DNA from: Streptomyces sp. NBRC 109706
Lineage (GTDB): Bacteria > Actinomycetota > Actinomycetes > Streptomycetales > Streptomycetaceae
Assembly (NCBI RefSeq): GCF_000974485.1
Contig: NZ_BBOM01000009.1
Span: 434,001-498,000, forward strand
Reading direction: 5' to 3'
DNA: 64,000 bases
Part shown: piece by piece, positions 8,843-16,991 of the stretch
Layout: every line of letters starts with the position of its first letter
Position numbering within the stretch: position 1 is the stretch's first letter
Made by a program: the position numbers and the translations under genes
Notes under the pieces: generated by a model
What the model was told of the DNA's origin: nothing
Databases searched by the model: none
Seen by the model: the letters and a program-made list of their open reading frames with translations, nothing else

Positions 8843-9436
8843 ATGAGCGACCCCGGGGCTGGGGCACCGTCCGCCTTCCGGCAGGCGGTGGCCGCGCTCG
8901 CCGCGGCCCGGCCGCGCCCCGAGGTGACGCTCTCCCCGCTTCCCCCACCCCGCAGGCTCGCCCCGCACGCGCATGCGCTGGGCGCCACGGTCACCGAGGG
9001 TGGCGAGGAGCTGGCCGACGGACGGTTCGTGCTGCTGCACGATCCGGCGGGCGACGACAGCTGGCGCGGCGACTTCCGGGTCGTCACCCTGGCCAGGGCC
9101 GATCTGGAGCCCGACCTCGCGGGTGATCCGCTGCTGCCCGAGGTGGCCTGGTCCTGGCTGATGGAGGCCCTGGACGCCAGGGCGTTGCCGATGCACGCGC
9201 CCAACGGCACGGTGACCAGGGCGGATTCGGCGTTCTTCGGCGGCCTCGCCGAGCGCCGTGGCCAGGCCGAGCTGGAGCTGCGGGCGTCCTGGACCCCGGC
9301 CGATCCGGCCGATGCCGGCGGACATCTGCTCGCCTGGTGCGGTCTGCTGGCCCAGTGCGCCGGGCTGCCGCCCGAGTCCGGCACCGCCACCGCCGTCACC
9401 GCGCTCCCCCGCCGCCGCGGGCCCCGTTCCAACTGA
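8843..9436 (+). CDS. DUF3000 family protein
   Basis: 197 residues of the actinobacterial DUF3000 family, function unknown. It has no signal peptide or membrane segment. Characteristic stretches include FRQAVAALAAARPRPEVTL near the N-terminus and LLPEVAWSWLMEALDARA in the middle. I chose the ATG at 8843, which has GGAGGAG about ten bases upstream; an in-frame ATG at 8801 would add 14 residues. The gene is divergent from hemE and is followed by a strong hairpin. Confidence 0.85.
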   Translation: MSDPGAGAPSAFRQAVAALAAARPRPEVTLSPLPPPRRLAPHAHALGATVTEGGEELADGRFVLLHDPAGDDSWRGDFRVVTLARADLEPDLAGDPLLPEVAWSWLMEALDARALPMHAPNGTVTRADSAFFGGLAERRGQAELELRASWTPADPADAGGHLLAWCGLLAQCAGLPPESGTATAVTALPRRRGPRSN

Positions 9437-9444
9437 CGGTCCGG

Positions 9445-9490
9445 CTGACAGCCCCGCCCCACCCCGGGCGGGCGACGCGCCGGCTGTCAG
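9445..9490. terminator. Hairpin after the DUF3000 gene
   Basis: Nested inverted repeats: outer arms CTGACAGCC and GGCTGTCAG (9445-9453, 9482-9490) enclose inner arms CCCGCCC and GGGCGGG. It begins nine bases after the DUF3000 stop and separates that gene from the whiI promoter. Confidence 0.7.
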
Positions 9491-9526
9491 GGCGGCGATG
9501 ACGAATCACCGGTTCGTGATCATTCC

Positions 9527-9554
9527 TAAAGGCCCGGAACCTTCCTGCCGAAGA
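9527..9554 (+). promoter_or_regulatory. Sigma-WhiG type promoter upstream of whiI
   Basis: TAAA at 9527-9530, exactly 16 bases, then GCCGAAGA at 9547-9554. The sigma-WhiG consensus is TAAA-N16-GCCGATAA, so ten of the twelve specified bases match with ideal spacing. It lies 83 bases before the whiI start. In S. coelicolor whiI is a known target of sigma-WhiG, which supports both this site and the gene name. Confidence 0.75.
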
Positions 9555-9636
9555 GGTCTGTGACCCTTCCATCCGGATCGCCCCGACTCCTCCTCGAAGG
9601 AGTCGGATCCTTCCCACCCACTTCCCGGGAGGCCCG

Positions 9637-10296
9637 GTGTCTGTTCTCCTTGAGCACCCCGCAAGCCTGGTCGCCTACCGCCCTAACAAGCCGACGGCCA
9701 TGGTCGTCGTGGCCGACCCTCGCGTCCGTTCCACCGTGACCCGCCATCTGTGGGCTCTCGGCGTTCGGGACGTGATCGAGGCGTCGTCGATCGCGGAGGC
9801 CCGCCCCAGAGTCGCCAACCCGCGCGATATCTGCGTTGCCGACGTCCACCTGCCCGACGGTTCGGGCCTGACTCTGTTGTCCGAGACCAGGGCCGCCGGC
9901 TGGCCCAACGGTCTCGCCCTGTCCGCCGCCGACGACATCGGCGCGGTGCGCAACGCCCTCGCCGGTGGCGTCAAGGGCTATGTGGTCACCGGCACCCGCA
10001 ACAACCTCGGCCCGCCCAGCCGGCCAGGGGCGGCGCATATCGGCGCCGCCTCCCGTATGCACCGCCGGCAGCCCGGTGCCCCGTCCCACCAGGGCGGCTT
10101 CCGCGAGCTGTCCGGCCGGGAGGTCGAGGTGTTGCGGCTGGTGGCGGAGGGCCAGTCGAACAAGGCCATCGGCGTCTCCATGGGGCTTTCCGCCCTCACC
10201 GTCAAGAGCCATCTGGCCCGTATCGCCCGCAAGCTGGGCACCGGGGACCGCGCCGGCATGGTCGCCGTCGCGCTCCGCACCGGCATCATCCACTGA
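9637..10296 (+). CDS. whiI: Sporulation regulator WhiI (atypical response regulator, LuxR-type HTH)
   Basis: 219 residues: a receiver domain at about 20-120 and a GerE/LuxR helix-turn-helix at about 152-210 (LSGREVEVLRLVAEGQSNKAIG, then LTVKSHLARIARKLG). The receiver has the phosphoacceptor-position Asp (ADVHLPDG) and the conserved Lys (GVKGY), but the usual acidic pair near the N-terminus is reduced to one (VVADP), as expected of WhiI, an orphan atypical regulator needed for spore septation. No sensor kinase is adjacent. The GTG start has GGGAGG five bases upstream. A sigma-WhiG type promoter and the neighbours (DUF3000, RNase D, fadAB) match the Streptomyces whiI region. Confidence 0.88.
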   Translation: MSVLLEHPASLVAYRPNKPTAMVVVADPRVRSTVTRHLWALGVRDVIEASSIAEARPRVANPRDICVADVHLPDGSGLTLLSETRAAGWPNGLALSAADDIGAVRNALAGGVKGYVVTGTRNNLGPPSRPGAAHIGAASRMHRRQPGAPSHQGGFRELSGREVEVLRLVAEGQSNKAIGVSMGLSALTVKSHLARIARKLGTGDRAGMVAVALRTGIIH

Positions 10297-10319
10297 ACCC
10301 CGTCGAGCACCCCCTCCCC

Positions 10320-10360
10320 GCCGCTGGCGCACGCCCCCACCCCGGGCGTGCGCCAGCGGC
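10320..10360. terminator. Strong hairpin after whiI
   Basis: A perfect 17-base inverted repeat (10320-10336 and 10344-10360) with a seven-base loop, 24 bases after the whiI stop. It isolates whiI from the RNase D gene. Confidence 0.8.
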
Positions 10361-10405
10361 GCGAGGAGACGTTGTGCTCCATGAGCGCACAGTTACCCTT
10401 GACAG

Positions 10406-11668
10406 GTGACCGACGCCCAACAGATCACCGAGACAACGCCCGAACTCCCCTCCGCTGAGCCGTCAGGGCCCGTTCCGGTCCCCCTGCTCACGCCCAGGGA
10501 GGGCGTTCCCCCGGTGATCGCCGACGAGGCCGCGCTCGCCGAGGCGATCGCCGCCTTCGGCGCGGGGTCGGGCCCGGTCGCGGTGGACGCGGAGCGCGCC
10601 TCGGGCTATCGCTACGGGCAGCGCGCCTATCTGGTGCAGCTGCGCCGCGCCGGCGCCGGCACCGCGTTGATCGATCCGGTCGCCTGCCCCGATCTCACGC
10701 CGCTCGGCGATGCCATCGCCGACGCCGAGTGGGTGCTGCACGCGGCCACCCAGGACCTGCCCTGCCTGCGCGACATAGGCATGCGCCCCGGGGTCCTCTT
10801 CGACACCGAACTCGCCGGCCGGCTGGCCGGTTTCGCGCGCGTCGGCCTTGGCGTGATGGTCGAGACGGTCCTCGGCTACAGCCTGGAGAAGGGCCATTCC
10901 GCCGTCGACTGGTCGAGCCGTCCGCTGCCCGAGCCCTGGCTGCGCTACGCGGCGCTCGACGTCGAGCTGCTGGTCGATCTGCGGGACGCCCTGGAGGAGG
11001 AGCTGCGCCACCAGGGGAAGCTGGACTGGGCCCTTGAGGAGTTCGCCGCGATCGCCTCGGCGCCGCCGGCCCCGCCGCGCAAGGAGCCCTGGCGCCGCAC
11101 CTCCGGCGTCCACAAGGTGCGCAAGCGCCGGCAGTTGGGCGTGGTGCGGGAGCTGTGGACGGCGCGGGACGAGACGGCCCAGCGGCGGGATCTGTCGCCG
11201 GGCAAGGTCCTCTCGGACGCCGCCATCGTCGCCGCCGCCCAGGCCCTGCCGAAGGACACCCGCGCGCTGGCCGCGCTGCCCGGGTTCGGCCACCGCACCA
11301 ACCGGCGCCAGCTCCAGCAGTGGCAGGCCGCCGTGGACCGCGCGCTGCGGCTGCCGGAGAGCGAGCTGCCGCAGACGGCGCAGCCGCCGCAGGGCCCGCC
11401 TCCGCCGCGCGCCTGGGCGGAGCGGGATCCGGTGGCGGCGGCGCGGCTCTCGGCGGCCCGGGCGACGATCACGGCGCACGCCGAGGAGCTGCGGATGCCG
11501 CAGGAGAATCTGCTGACGCCCGAGGTGGTGCGCCGGCTGTGCTGGGAGCCGCCGGCCCGGCTGACGGTGGAGGCGATCGGTGAGGCGCTGCGCGGGCTCG
11601 GCGCGCGCGACTGGCAGATCGGGCAGACCGCCGAGCGGCTTGCCACGGCGCTCGCCGACGCCGGCTGA
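10406..11668 (+). CDS. Ribonuclease D-like 3'-5' exonuclease
   Basis: 420 residues. The DEDDy exonuclease domain spans about residues 45-215: the first Asp-x-Glu (VAVDAERASGY), the middle Asp (LHAATQDLPCL), and the final Tyr/Asp motif (LRYAALDVELLVDL). An HRDC domain follows (about 240-325), with a Pro-rich linker and a second HRDC-like region at the C-terminus. This layout is usual for actinobacterial RNase D homologues, which trim stable RNA 3' ends. The start is the GTG at 10406; the first 35 residues are low-complexity and the start is not certain. Confidence 0.9.
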   Translation: MTDAQQITETTPELPSAEPSGPVPVPLLTPREGVPPVIADEAALAEAIAAFGAGSGPVAVDAERASGYRYGQRAYLVQLRRAGAGTALIDPVACPDLTPLGDAIADAEWVLHAATQDLPCLRDIGMRPGVLFDTELAGRLAGFARVGLGVMVETVLGYSLEKGHSAVDWSSRPLPEPWLRYAALDVELLVDLRDALEEELRHQGKLDWALEEFAAIASAPPAPPRKEPWRRTSGVHKVRKRRQLGVVRELWTARDETAQRRDLSPGKVLSDAAIVAAAQALPKDTRALAALPGFGHRTNRRQLQQWQAAVDRALRLPESELPQTAQPPQGPPPPRAWAERDPVAAARLSAARATITAHAEELRMPQENLLTPEVVRRLCWEPPARLTVEAIGEALRGLGARDWQIGQTAERLATALADAG

Positions 11669-11713
11669 GCACCGATTGGTGGCGTGGGACGGTGGTCCGC
11701 TCTTGCCCATCGG

Positions 11714-11728
11714 TTACCCGCTAGTAGC
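11714..11728 (+). promoter_or_regulatory. Promoter-like element before fadAB
   Basis: The sequence TTACCCGCTAGTAGC lies 45 bases upstream of the fadA start. TAGTAG could be a -10 element, and TTAC-N-G-CTAGTA elements recur upstream of fatty-acid genes in Streptomyces as I recall. It is the only such element in the roughly 100-base gap. Confidence 0.4.
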
Positions 11729-11772
11729 ATGGGCGGTGGATCGAATGTCTCGGCGTGGAGAGAGAGGGCATC

Positions 11773-12984
11773 GTGCCGCGTACCGTCAGGGACGTCGTCT
11801 TTGTTGATGGCGTCCGCACCCCGTTCGGCAAGGCGGGTCCCAAGGGGATCTACCACGAGACCCGCGCCGATGACCTCGTCATCAAGTGCATCCGCGAGCT
11901 GCTGCGCCGCAATCCGCAGCTGCCGCCGGAGCGGGTCGACGATGTGGCGCTCGCCGCCACCACCCAGATCGGCGACCAGGGGCTGACCCTGGGCCGCACG
12001 GCCGCGCTGCTCGCCGGGCTGCCGCAGAGCGTGCCGGGCTACTCCATCGACCGGATGTGTGCCGGCGCGATGACGGCCGTCACCAGCAGCGCCGGCGCCA
12101 TCGCGTTCGGCGCCAGCGATATCGCCATCGCCGGCGGCGTCGAGCACATGGGCCGGCACCCGATGGGCGAGGGCGTCGACCCCAACCCGCGCTTCGTCTC
12201 GGAGAAGCTGGTCGACGAGTCCGCCCTCTTCATGGGCATGACCGCGGAGAACCTGCACGACCGTTTCCCGCACCTGTCCAAGGCCCGCGCCGACGAGTAC
12301 GCGGTGCGCAGCCAGGAGAAGGCCGCCAAGGCGTACGCGGACGGCAAGATCCAGCCGGATCTGGTGCCGATCTCGGTGCGCCGCACCGAGGGCGAGGGCG
12401 AGTTGGGCTGGGGTCTGGCCACGGCCGACGAGCCGATGCGCCCGAACACCACCCTGGAGGGCCTGGCCAGCCTGAAGACGCCGTTCCGTCCGCACGGCCG
12501 GGTCACCGCCGGCAACGCGGCCGGGCTCAACGACGGCGCCACGGCCTCCGTCCTCGCCGGCGAGGACATCGCCGAGGAGCTGGGCCTGCCGGTGAAGATG
12601 CGGCTCACGTCCTTCGCGTTCGCCGGCGTCGCGCCCGAGGTGATGGGCTTCGGCCCCATTCCGTCGACGGAGAAGGCGCTGGCCAAGGCCGGCCTGACGA
12701 TCGACGACATCGGGCTGTTCGAGCTGAACGAGGCGTTCGCCGTCCAGGTGCTGGCGCTGCTGGACCACTACGGCATCGCGGACGACGACCCCCGCGTCAA
12801 CCAGTACGGCGGCGCGATCGCCTTCGGTCACCCGCTGGCCTCCTCCGGGGTGCGGCTGATGACGCAGCTGGCCCGGCAGTTCGAGGAGCAGCCGCACGTC
12901 CGCTACGGGCTGACCAGCATGTGTGTCGGCATGGGCATGGGCGGCTCGGTCATCTGGGAGAACCCCCACTGGGAGGGCAAGTGA
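11773..12984 (+). CDS. fadA: Acetyl-CoA C-acyltransferase (3-ketoacyl-CoA thiolase)
   Basis: 403 residues of the thiolase family, the last step of each beta-oxidation round. The acyl-accepting Cys is in SIDRMCAGAM (residue 96), the catalytic His in AFGHPLASSG and the second Cys in LTSMCVGMGMGG near the C-terminus; the NEAFAVQ motif is present. I chose the GTG at 11773 with GAGAGAGGG immediately upstream; an in-frame ATG at 11755 is less well placed. It is followed after 46 bases by fadB, the usual FadAB pair. Confidence 0.93.
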   Translation: MPRTVRDVVFVDGVRTPFGKAGPKGIYHETRADDLVIKCIRELLRRNPQLPPERVDDVALAATTQIGDQGLTLGRTAALLAGLPQSVPGYSIDRMCAGAMTAVTSSAGAIAFGASDIAIAGGVEHMGRHPMGEGVDPNPRFVSEKLVDESALFMGMTAENLHDRFPHLSKARADEYAVRSQEKAAKAYADGKIQPDLVPISVRRTEGEGELGWGLATADEPMRPNTTLEGLASLKTPFRPHGRVTAGNAAGLNDGATASVLAGEDIAEELGLPVKMRLTSFAFAGVAPEVMGFGPIPSTEKALAKAGLTIDDIGLFELNEAFAVQVLALLDHYGIADDDPRVNQYGGAIAFGHPLASSGVRLMTQLARQFEEQPHVRYGLTSMCVGMGMGGSVIWENPHWEGK

Positions 12985-13030
12985 GGGCCGGCGCGGAACA
13001 TCGGGCGAGCGACAAGACAAGGGAGTCACA

Positions 13031-15157
13031 GTGAGTACCGCCGACACGCTGCGTTCAGCGGCCGAGGTCTTCCCCGACGAGGTGGTCACGCAGGCCACCG
13101 TGCGCCATCTGGATCTGCCGCACGAGACCGGCCGGTTCGCGCTGATCACGCTGGACAACGGCTTCGACCACAAGAAGCCGACCACCTTCGGCCCCCGGTC
13201 GCTGGCCAATCTGGACGCCGCGATCGACCAGGTCGAGGCGGAGGCGCTGGCCGGTGAGATCGTCGGCGTCGGCCTGACCGGCAAGCCGTTCGTGTTCGCC
13301 GTGGGCGCCGACCTCAAGGGCGTCGAGGTGCTGAGCCAGCGCGAGCAGGCGCTGGCCATCGGCACCGGCGGCCACGACGTGTTCCGCCGGCTCAACGGCC
13401 TGGCCGTGCCGACGTTCGCCTACTACAACGGCGCCTCGCTCGGCGGCGGCGTCGAGGTGGGCCTGCACTGCACCTACCGCACGGTCTCGGAGTCGATCGC
13501 CGCGTTCGGCCTGCCCGAGGTCTTCCTCGGCCTGGTCCCCGGCTGGGGCGGCTGCACCCTGCTGCCGAACCTGATCGGCGCCGACCGCGCCGTGACGGTG
13601 ATCGTGGAGAACGCGCTCAACCAGAACCGCATGCTCTCCGGCCCCAAGGTCTATGAACTGGGCATCGCCGACGCCATCTTCGAGGCGGCGGACTTCCTGG
13701 AGCAGTCCCTGCGCTGGACGGCCGCCGTGCTGCGCGGCGAGATCGAGGTCGGCCGGCAGGACCCGGACCGGGGCGAGGCATGGGACCAGGCCGTGGCCAG
13801 GGGCCGTGGGATCGCCGACGAGAAGGTGCATGGCGCGGCCCCCGCCGCCTACCGGGCGCTGGACATCATCGCCCAGGTGCGCAACGGCGATCTGCGGGCC
13901 GGCTTCGAGGCCGAGGACACCGCGCTCGCCGATCTGATCATGGGCGACGAACTGCGCAGCGGCCTCTACGCGTTCAACCTGGTGCAGCGCCGGGCCAAGC
14001 GCCCGGTGGGCGCCCCCGACAAGTCGCTGGCCCGTCCGGTCACCAAGGTCGGCATCGTGGGCGCCGGGCTGATGGCGTCCCAGCTGGCGCTGCTCTTCGT
14101 GCGGCGGCTCAAGGTGCCGGTGGTGCTCACCGACATCGACCAGGAGCGCGTCGACAAGGGCGTCGGCTGGGTGCACGAGCAGCTGGACATGCTGCTGCTC
14201 AAGGGCCGGATCAACCAGGACGCGGCCAACCGTCTCAAGGCGCTGGTCACCGGCTCGCTGGACAAGGCGGAGGCGTTCGCCGACGCGGACTTCGTGATCG
14301 AGGCCGTGTTCGAGGAGATCGGCGTCAAGCAGCAGGTGTTCGCCGAGCTGGAGGCCGTGGTCCCGGAGCACGCGATCCTGGCCACCAACACCTCGTCCCT
14401 CTCGGTCACCGAGATGGCGTCCCAGCTGAAGCATCCGGAGCGGGTCGTCGGTTTCCACTTCTTCAACCCGGTGGCCGTGCTGCCGCTGTTGGAGATCGTG
14501 CGCGCCGAGCGCACCGACGACGCCTCGCTGGCCACCGCCTTCAAGGTGGCCAAGGAGCTGAAGAAGTCGGCGGTGCTGGTCAAGGACGCGCCGGCGTTCG
14601 TCGTGAACCGCATCCTCACCCGTTTCATGGGCGAGGTGCTGGGCGCCATCGACGAGGGCACCCCCGTCGAGGTGGCGGACGGCGCGCTGGCGCCGCTCGG
14701 CCTGCCGATGTCGCCGATGGTGTTGCTTGAGCTGGTCGGCCCGGCCGTGGCGCACCATGTCGCGGGCACCCTGCACGAGGCGTTCCCGGACCGGTTCGGC
14801 GTCTCGGAGAACCTGGGCCGGGTGGTGTCGGCCGGCAAGCGCACCCTCTATGTCCACGACGGCGGCAAGCCGGAGCTGGACCCGGAGGTGGCCGCGCTCT
14901 TCCAGGTCGGCGACCAGGTGCTCAGCGAGGAGCAGGTCCGCGCCCGCGCGCTGGACGCCATCGCCGAGGAGATCGGCCTGATGCTGGACGAGGGCGTCGT
15001 CGCCGAGGCGCAGGACATCGACCTGTGCCTGATCACCGGCGCCGGCTGGCCGTTCCACCTGGGCGGGATCACCCCCTACCTGGACCGCGCCGGCGTCTCC
15101 CAGCGGGTGCTGGGCCGACGCCTGCTGGCACCGGGCGTGGCGAGCGTGCCGCAGTAG
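13031..15157 (+). CDS. fadB: 3-hydroxyacyl-CoA dehydrogenase / enoyl-CoA hydratase (FadB-like)
   Basis: 708 residues with an enoyl-CoA hydratase/isomerase domain at about 15-270 (oxyanion-hole segments VFAVGADLKG and YYNGASLGGGVEVG, plus LVPGWGG) and a 3-hydroxyacyl-CoA dehydrogenase domain from about 338 (NAD motif VGIVGAGLMAS, then TNTSSLSVTEMA and VGFHFFNPV). It carries out the hydration and oxidation steps of beta-oxidation, feeding FadA. The GTG at 13031 has GGGAG nine bases upstream. No adjacent acyl-CoA dehydrogenase or FadR-type regulator is present. Confidence 0.93.
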   Translation: MSTADTLRSAAEVFPDEVVTQATVRHLDLPHETGRFALITLDNGFDHKKPTTFGPRSLANLDAAIDQVEAEALAGEIVGVGLTGKPFVFAVGADLKGVEVLSQREQALAIGTGGHDVFRRLNGLAVPTFAYYNGASLGGGVEVGLHCTYRTVSESIAAFGLPEVFLGLVPGWGGCTLLPNLIGADRAVTVIVENALNQNRMLSGPKVYELGIADAIFEAADFLEQSLRWTAAVLRGEIEVGRQDPDRGEAWDQAVARGRGIADEKVHGAAPAAYRALDIIAQVRNGDLRAGFEAEDTALADLIMGDELRSGLYAFNLVQRRAKRPVGAPDKSLARPVTKVGIVGAGLMASQLALLFVRRLKVPVVLTDIDQERVDKGVGWVHEQLDMLLLKGRINQDAANRLKALVTGSLDKAEAFADADFVIEAVFEEIGVKQQVFAELEAVVPEHAILATNTSSLSVTEMASQLKHPERVVGFHFFNPVAVLPLLEIVRAERTDDASLATAFKVAKELKKSAVLVKDAPAFVVNRILTRFMGEVLGAIDEGTPVEVADGALAPLGLPMSPMVLLELVGPAVAHHVAGTLHEAFPDRFGVSENLGRVVSAGKRTLYVHDGGKPELDPEVAALFQVGDQVLSEEQVRARALDAIAEEIGLMLDEGVVAEAQDIDLCLITGAGWPFHLGGITPYLDRAGVSQRVLGRRLLAPGVASVPQ

Positions 15158-15167
15158 AGTCCGTGGT

Positions 15168-15623
15168 GTGACGGACGAGCAGGAACACGCGGCGGCGTCC
15201 GACCCGAGCGAATCGGGTCGGACGCCGCTGCTGTTGGTGGACGGCGCCAATGTGGTCGGTTCGGTGCCGGACGGCTGGTGGCGCGACCGGCGCCGCGCGG
15301 CGGAACGACTGCGGGACCGGCTGCGGCACCGGCTGGGCGGCTGGCCGGAGCCGGCGGAGGTGGTGCTGGTGGTGGAGGGCGCGGCCCGTGGCGTCACGTC
15401 GGTGCCCGGGGTGCGCGTGGTGTCGGCGCCCGGCAGCGGCGACGACACGATGGTGGAGCTGGTGCGCGCCGAGGCCACCGGACGCCGCTGCCTGGTGGTC
15501 ACCGCCGACCGCGAACTACGGGAGCGGGTGAGGGTGTTGGGCGCGGAGACCCTGGGCCCCAGGCAGCTGCTCGAACGCGTCGCGAATAATTCTCCCGAGG
15601 ATTCTTCTCCCGGGGAGCGATGA
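15168..15623 (+). CDS. NYN/YacP-like PIN-fold putative nuclease
   Basis: 151 residues. The N-terminal acidic motif LLLVDGANVVGS, the central GSGDDTMVEL and the later VVTADRELRERV fit the NYN (Nedd4-BP1, YacP) family of PIN-fold RNases, with Asp residues positioned for metal binding. The GTG start lies ten bases after the fadB stop, so it may be cotranscribed with fadAB. The target RNA cannot be inferred. Confidence 0.8.
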   Translation: MTDEQEHAAASDPSESGRTPLLLVDGANVVGSVPDGWWRDRRRAAERLRDRLRHRLGGWPEPAEVVLVVEGAARGVTSVPGVRVVSAPGSGDDTMVELVRAEATGRRCLVVTADRELRERVRVLGAETLGPRQLLERVANNSPEDSSPGER

Positions 15624-15699
15624 GTTTCCCCCGGGCCCCTGGTCTGTCCTGGTGAACGTCACCGCACTCGGCGGTGGCCGCCAAACCGAGGGAGTCCTC

Positions 15700-16101
15700 A
15701 TGTCCACGATGGTCTTTGTCAACCTGCCGGTCGCGGACCTGGAGCGGTCCAAGGAGTTCTTCACCAAGCTGGGCTACTCGTTCAATCCCCAGTTCTCCGA
15801 CGAGAACGCGGCCTGTCTGGTGATCAGCGACACCATCTACGCGATGCTGCTGGTGAAGCCGTTCTTCAAGACCTTCACCAAGAAGGAGATCACCGACGCC
15901 ACCACCCACACCGAGGTCATCGTCGCCCTGAGCGCCGACAGCCGCGAGGCCGTGGACGAGCTGGCGGACCGCGCCCTGGCCGCCGGCGGCCAGCAGACGA
16001 TGGACCCGATGAGCGAGGGCCCGATGTACGGCCGCAGCTTCCAGGACCTGGACGGCCACCAGTGGGAAGTCATCTGGATGGACCCGTCCGCGGTGCCCTG
16101 A
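15700..16101 (+). CDS. VOC family protein (glyoxalase/dioxygenase fold)
   Basis: 133 residues. It shows the paired beta-alpha-beta-beta-beta modules of the vicinal oxygen chelate fold: FVNLPVADLERSKEFFTKLGY at the start and FQDLDGHQWEVIWMDP at the end, the latter with the metal-ligand type Glu. Substrate and metal are unknown. The ATG at 15700 is preceded by GAGGGAG. Confidence 0.85.
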   Translation: MSTMVFVNLPVADLERSKEFFTKLGYSFNPQFSDENAACLVISDTIYAMLLVKPFFKTFTKKEITDATTHTEVIVALSADSREAVDELADRALAAGGQQTMDPMSEGPMYGRSFQDLDGHQWEVIWMDPSAVP

Positions 16102-16118
16102 CCGGACCGTCGCCCCGC

Positions 16119-16571
16119 TCAGAGAAACGCGGACTCGGGGCGATCGCCGTTGATCAGTAAGGGCAGTCGGTTGCGCCGCCCGGCGGACATCACCGCGTAC
16201 TGCGCCAACGGCGGCGCCTCGCCCCACTCCTGCAACGGCATCCAGGCCGCGGAGGACGGCAACTGCTTGGCATCCGCCGGCACCCTCGGCAACACATGAC
16301 CGTCCAACACACTGACGATCCGGTTGACTTCACCCTCGTCATCGGTGTCGAACGACGTGGCGAGGACATCCGTCAGCCCCCGCTCATAGCCGGTGGCCTT
16401 CCACAGCGCCTCCCGCGCGGCCAGGATCATGCACTTCCCCGGCGGCAGCTCCCCACCCGGCAACACCCACCCGTCCGGACCATGCACCATCAGCACATGA
16501 TCGGTGGCCGTCGTCGCCAGCACCTGAAACACCATCCGGACGGGCGAACGGGCAATCACGGTACGCACCAC
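16119..16571 (-). CDS. Nudix-fold protein with degenerate Nudix box
   Basis: About 150 residues. The N-terminal and central segments resemble Nudix hydrolases (VLMVHGPDGWVLPGGELPPG), but the catalytic box reads GGELPPGKCMILAAREALWK followed by ATGY. Aligned on PG and TGY, the first conserved Glu is Lys, the RE pair is EA, and the EE pair that binds magnesium is KA, so hydrolase activity is unlikely. It is the last gene on the minus strand of the Xre/DUF397 island. The GTG at 16571 is 11 bases from AAGGAGAG; the frame also has a TTG at 16580. Confidence 0.75.
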   Translation of the reverse strand: MVRTVIARSPVRMVFQVLATTATDHVLMVHGPDGWVLPGGELPPGKCMILAAREALWKATGYERGLTDVLATSFDTDDEGEVNRIVSVLDGHVLPRVPADAKQLPSSAAWMPLQEWGEAPPLAQYAVMSAGRRNRLPLLINGDRPESAFL

Positions 16572-16610
16572 AGGGTTCAACTCTCCTTGATCAATGACAA
16601 CTTGTTGGCT

Positions 16611-16991
16611 TCAGCGGAGCGCCGGCAGCAGGCCGGCGGCAGCCGTCAGCAGACACATCAACCCGACGAACACCGGCCCGAACCACCCGCCGGTCTGTTC
16701 GTCCGGCGTCATCGGCTCCTCCGGCTCGTTCGCCGCGAAGTCCTGGACCAGATGCTGAACGCGCCAGTGCTTCTCGGTGCGCAGCAGGAACATCGTGTGC
16801 TCCGGCCGCTGTTGGGTGTGCCCTATGGCCCAGACCGCCATCCGCTGCGGATCGACGTCGTCCACCAGCGGCGAACGGGCCTCACAGGTCATGCACTCCG
16901 CACCCTGAACAGCGGGCGGCGCCCCCCGATCCCGCACCTCGCTGAGTATCCAGTCCGCCCCCTTCACCACCTGCGACGCCACCAGACTCAT
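16611..16991 (-). CDS. Small protein with C-terminal membrane segment (DUF7848-like)
   Basis: 126 residues. The central part, with ECMTCEARSPLVDD (a Cys-x-x-Cys pair) and WAIGHTQQRPEHTMFLL, looks like the small DUF7848 proteins often found beside Xre/DUF397 genes in Streptomyces. A hydrophobic stretch near residues 102-123 (FGPVFVGLMCLLTAAAGLLP) is probably a membrane anchor. The ATG has GGGGAG six bases upstream and overlaps the stop of the ancestral upstream reading frame as ATGA, suggesting it was translationally coupled to the now broken ATPase gene. Confidence 0.65.
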   Translation of the reverse strand: MSLVASQVVKGADWILSEVRDRGAPPAVQGAECMTCEARSPLVDDVDPQRMAVWAIGHTQQRPEHTMFLLRTEKHWRVQHLVQDFAANEPEEPMTPDEQTGGWFGPVFVGLMCLLTAAAGLLPALR

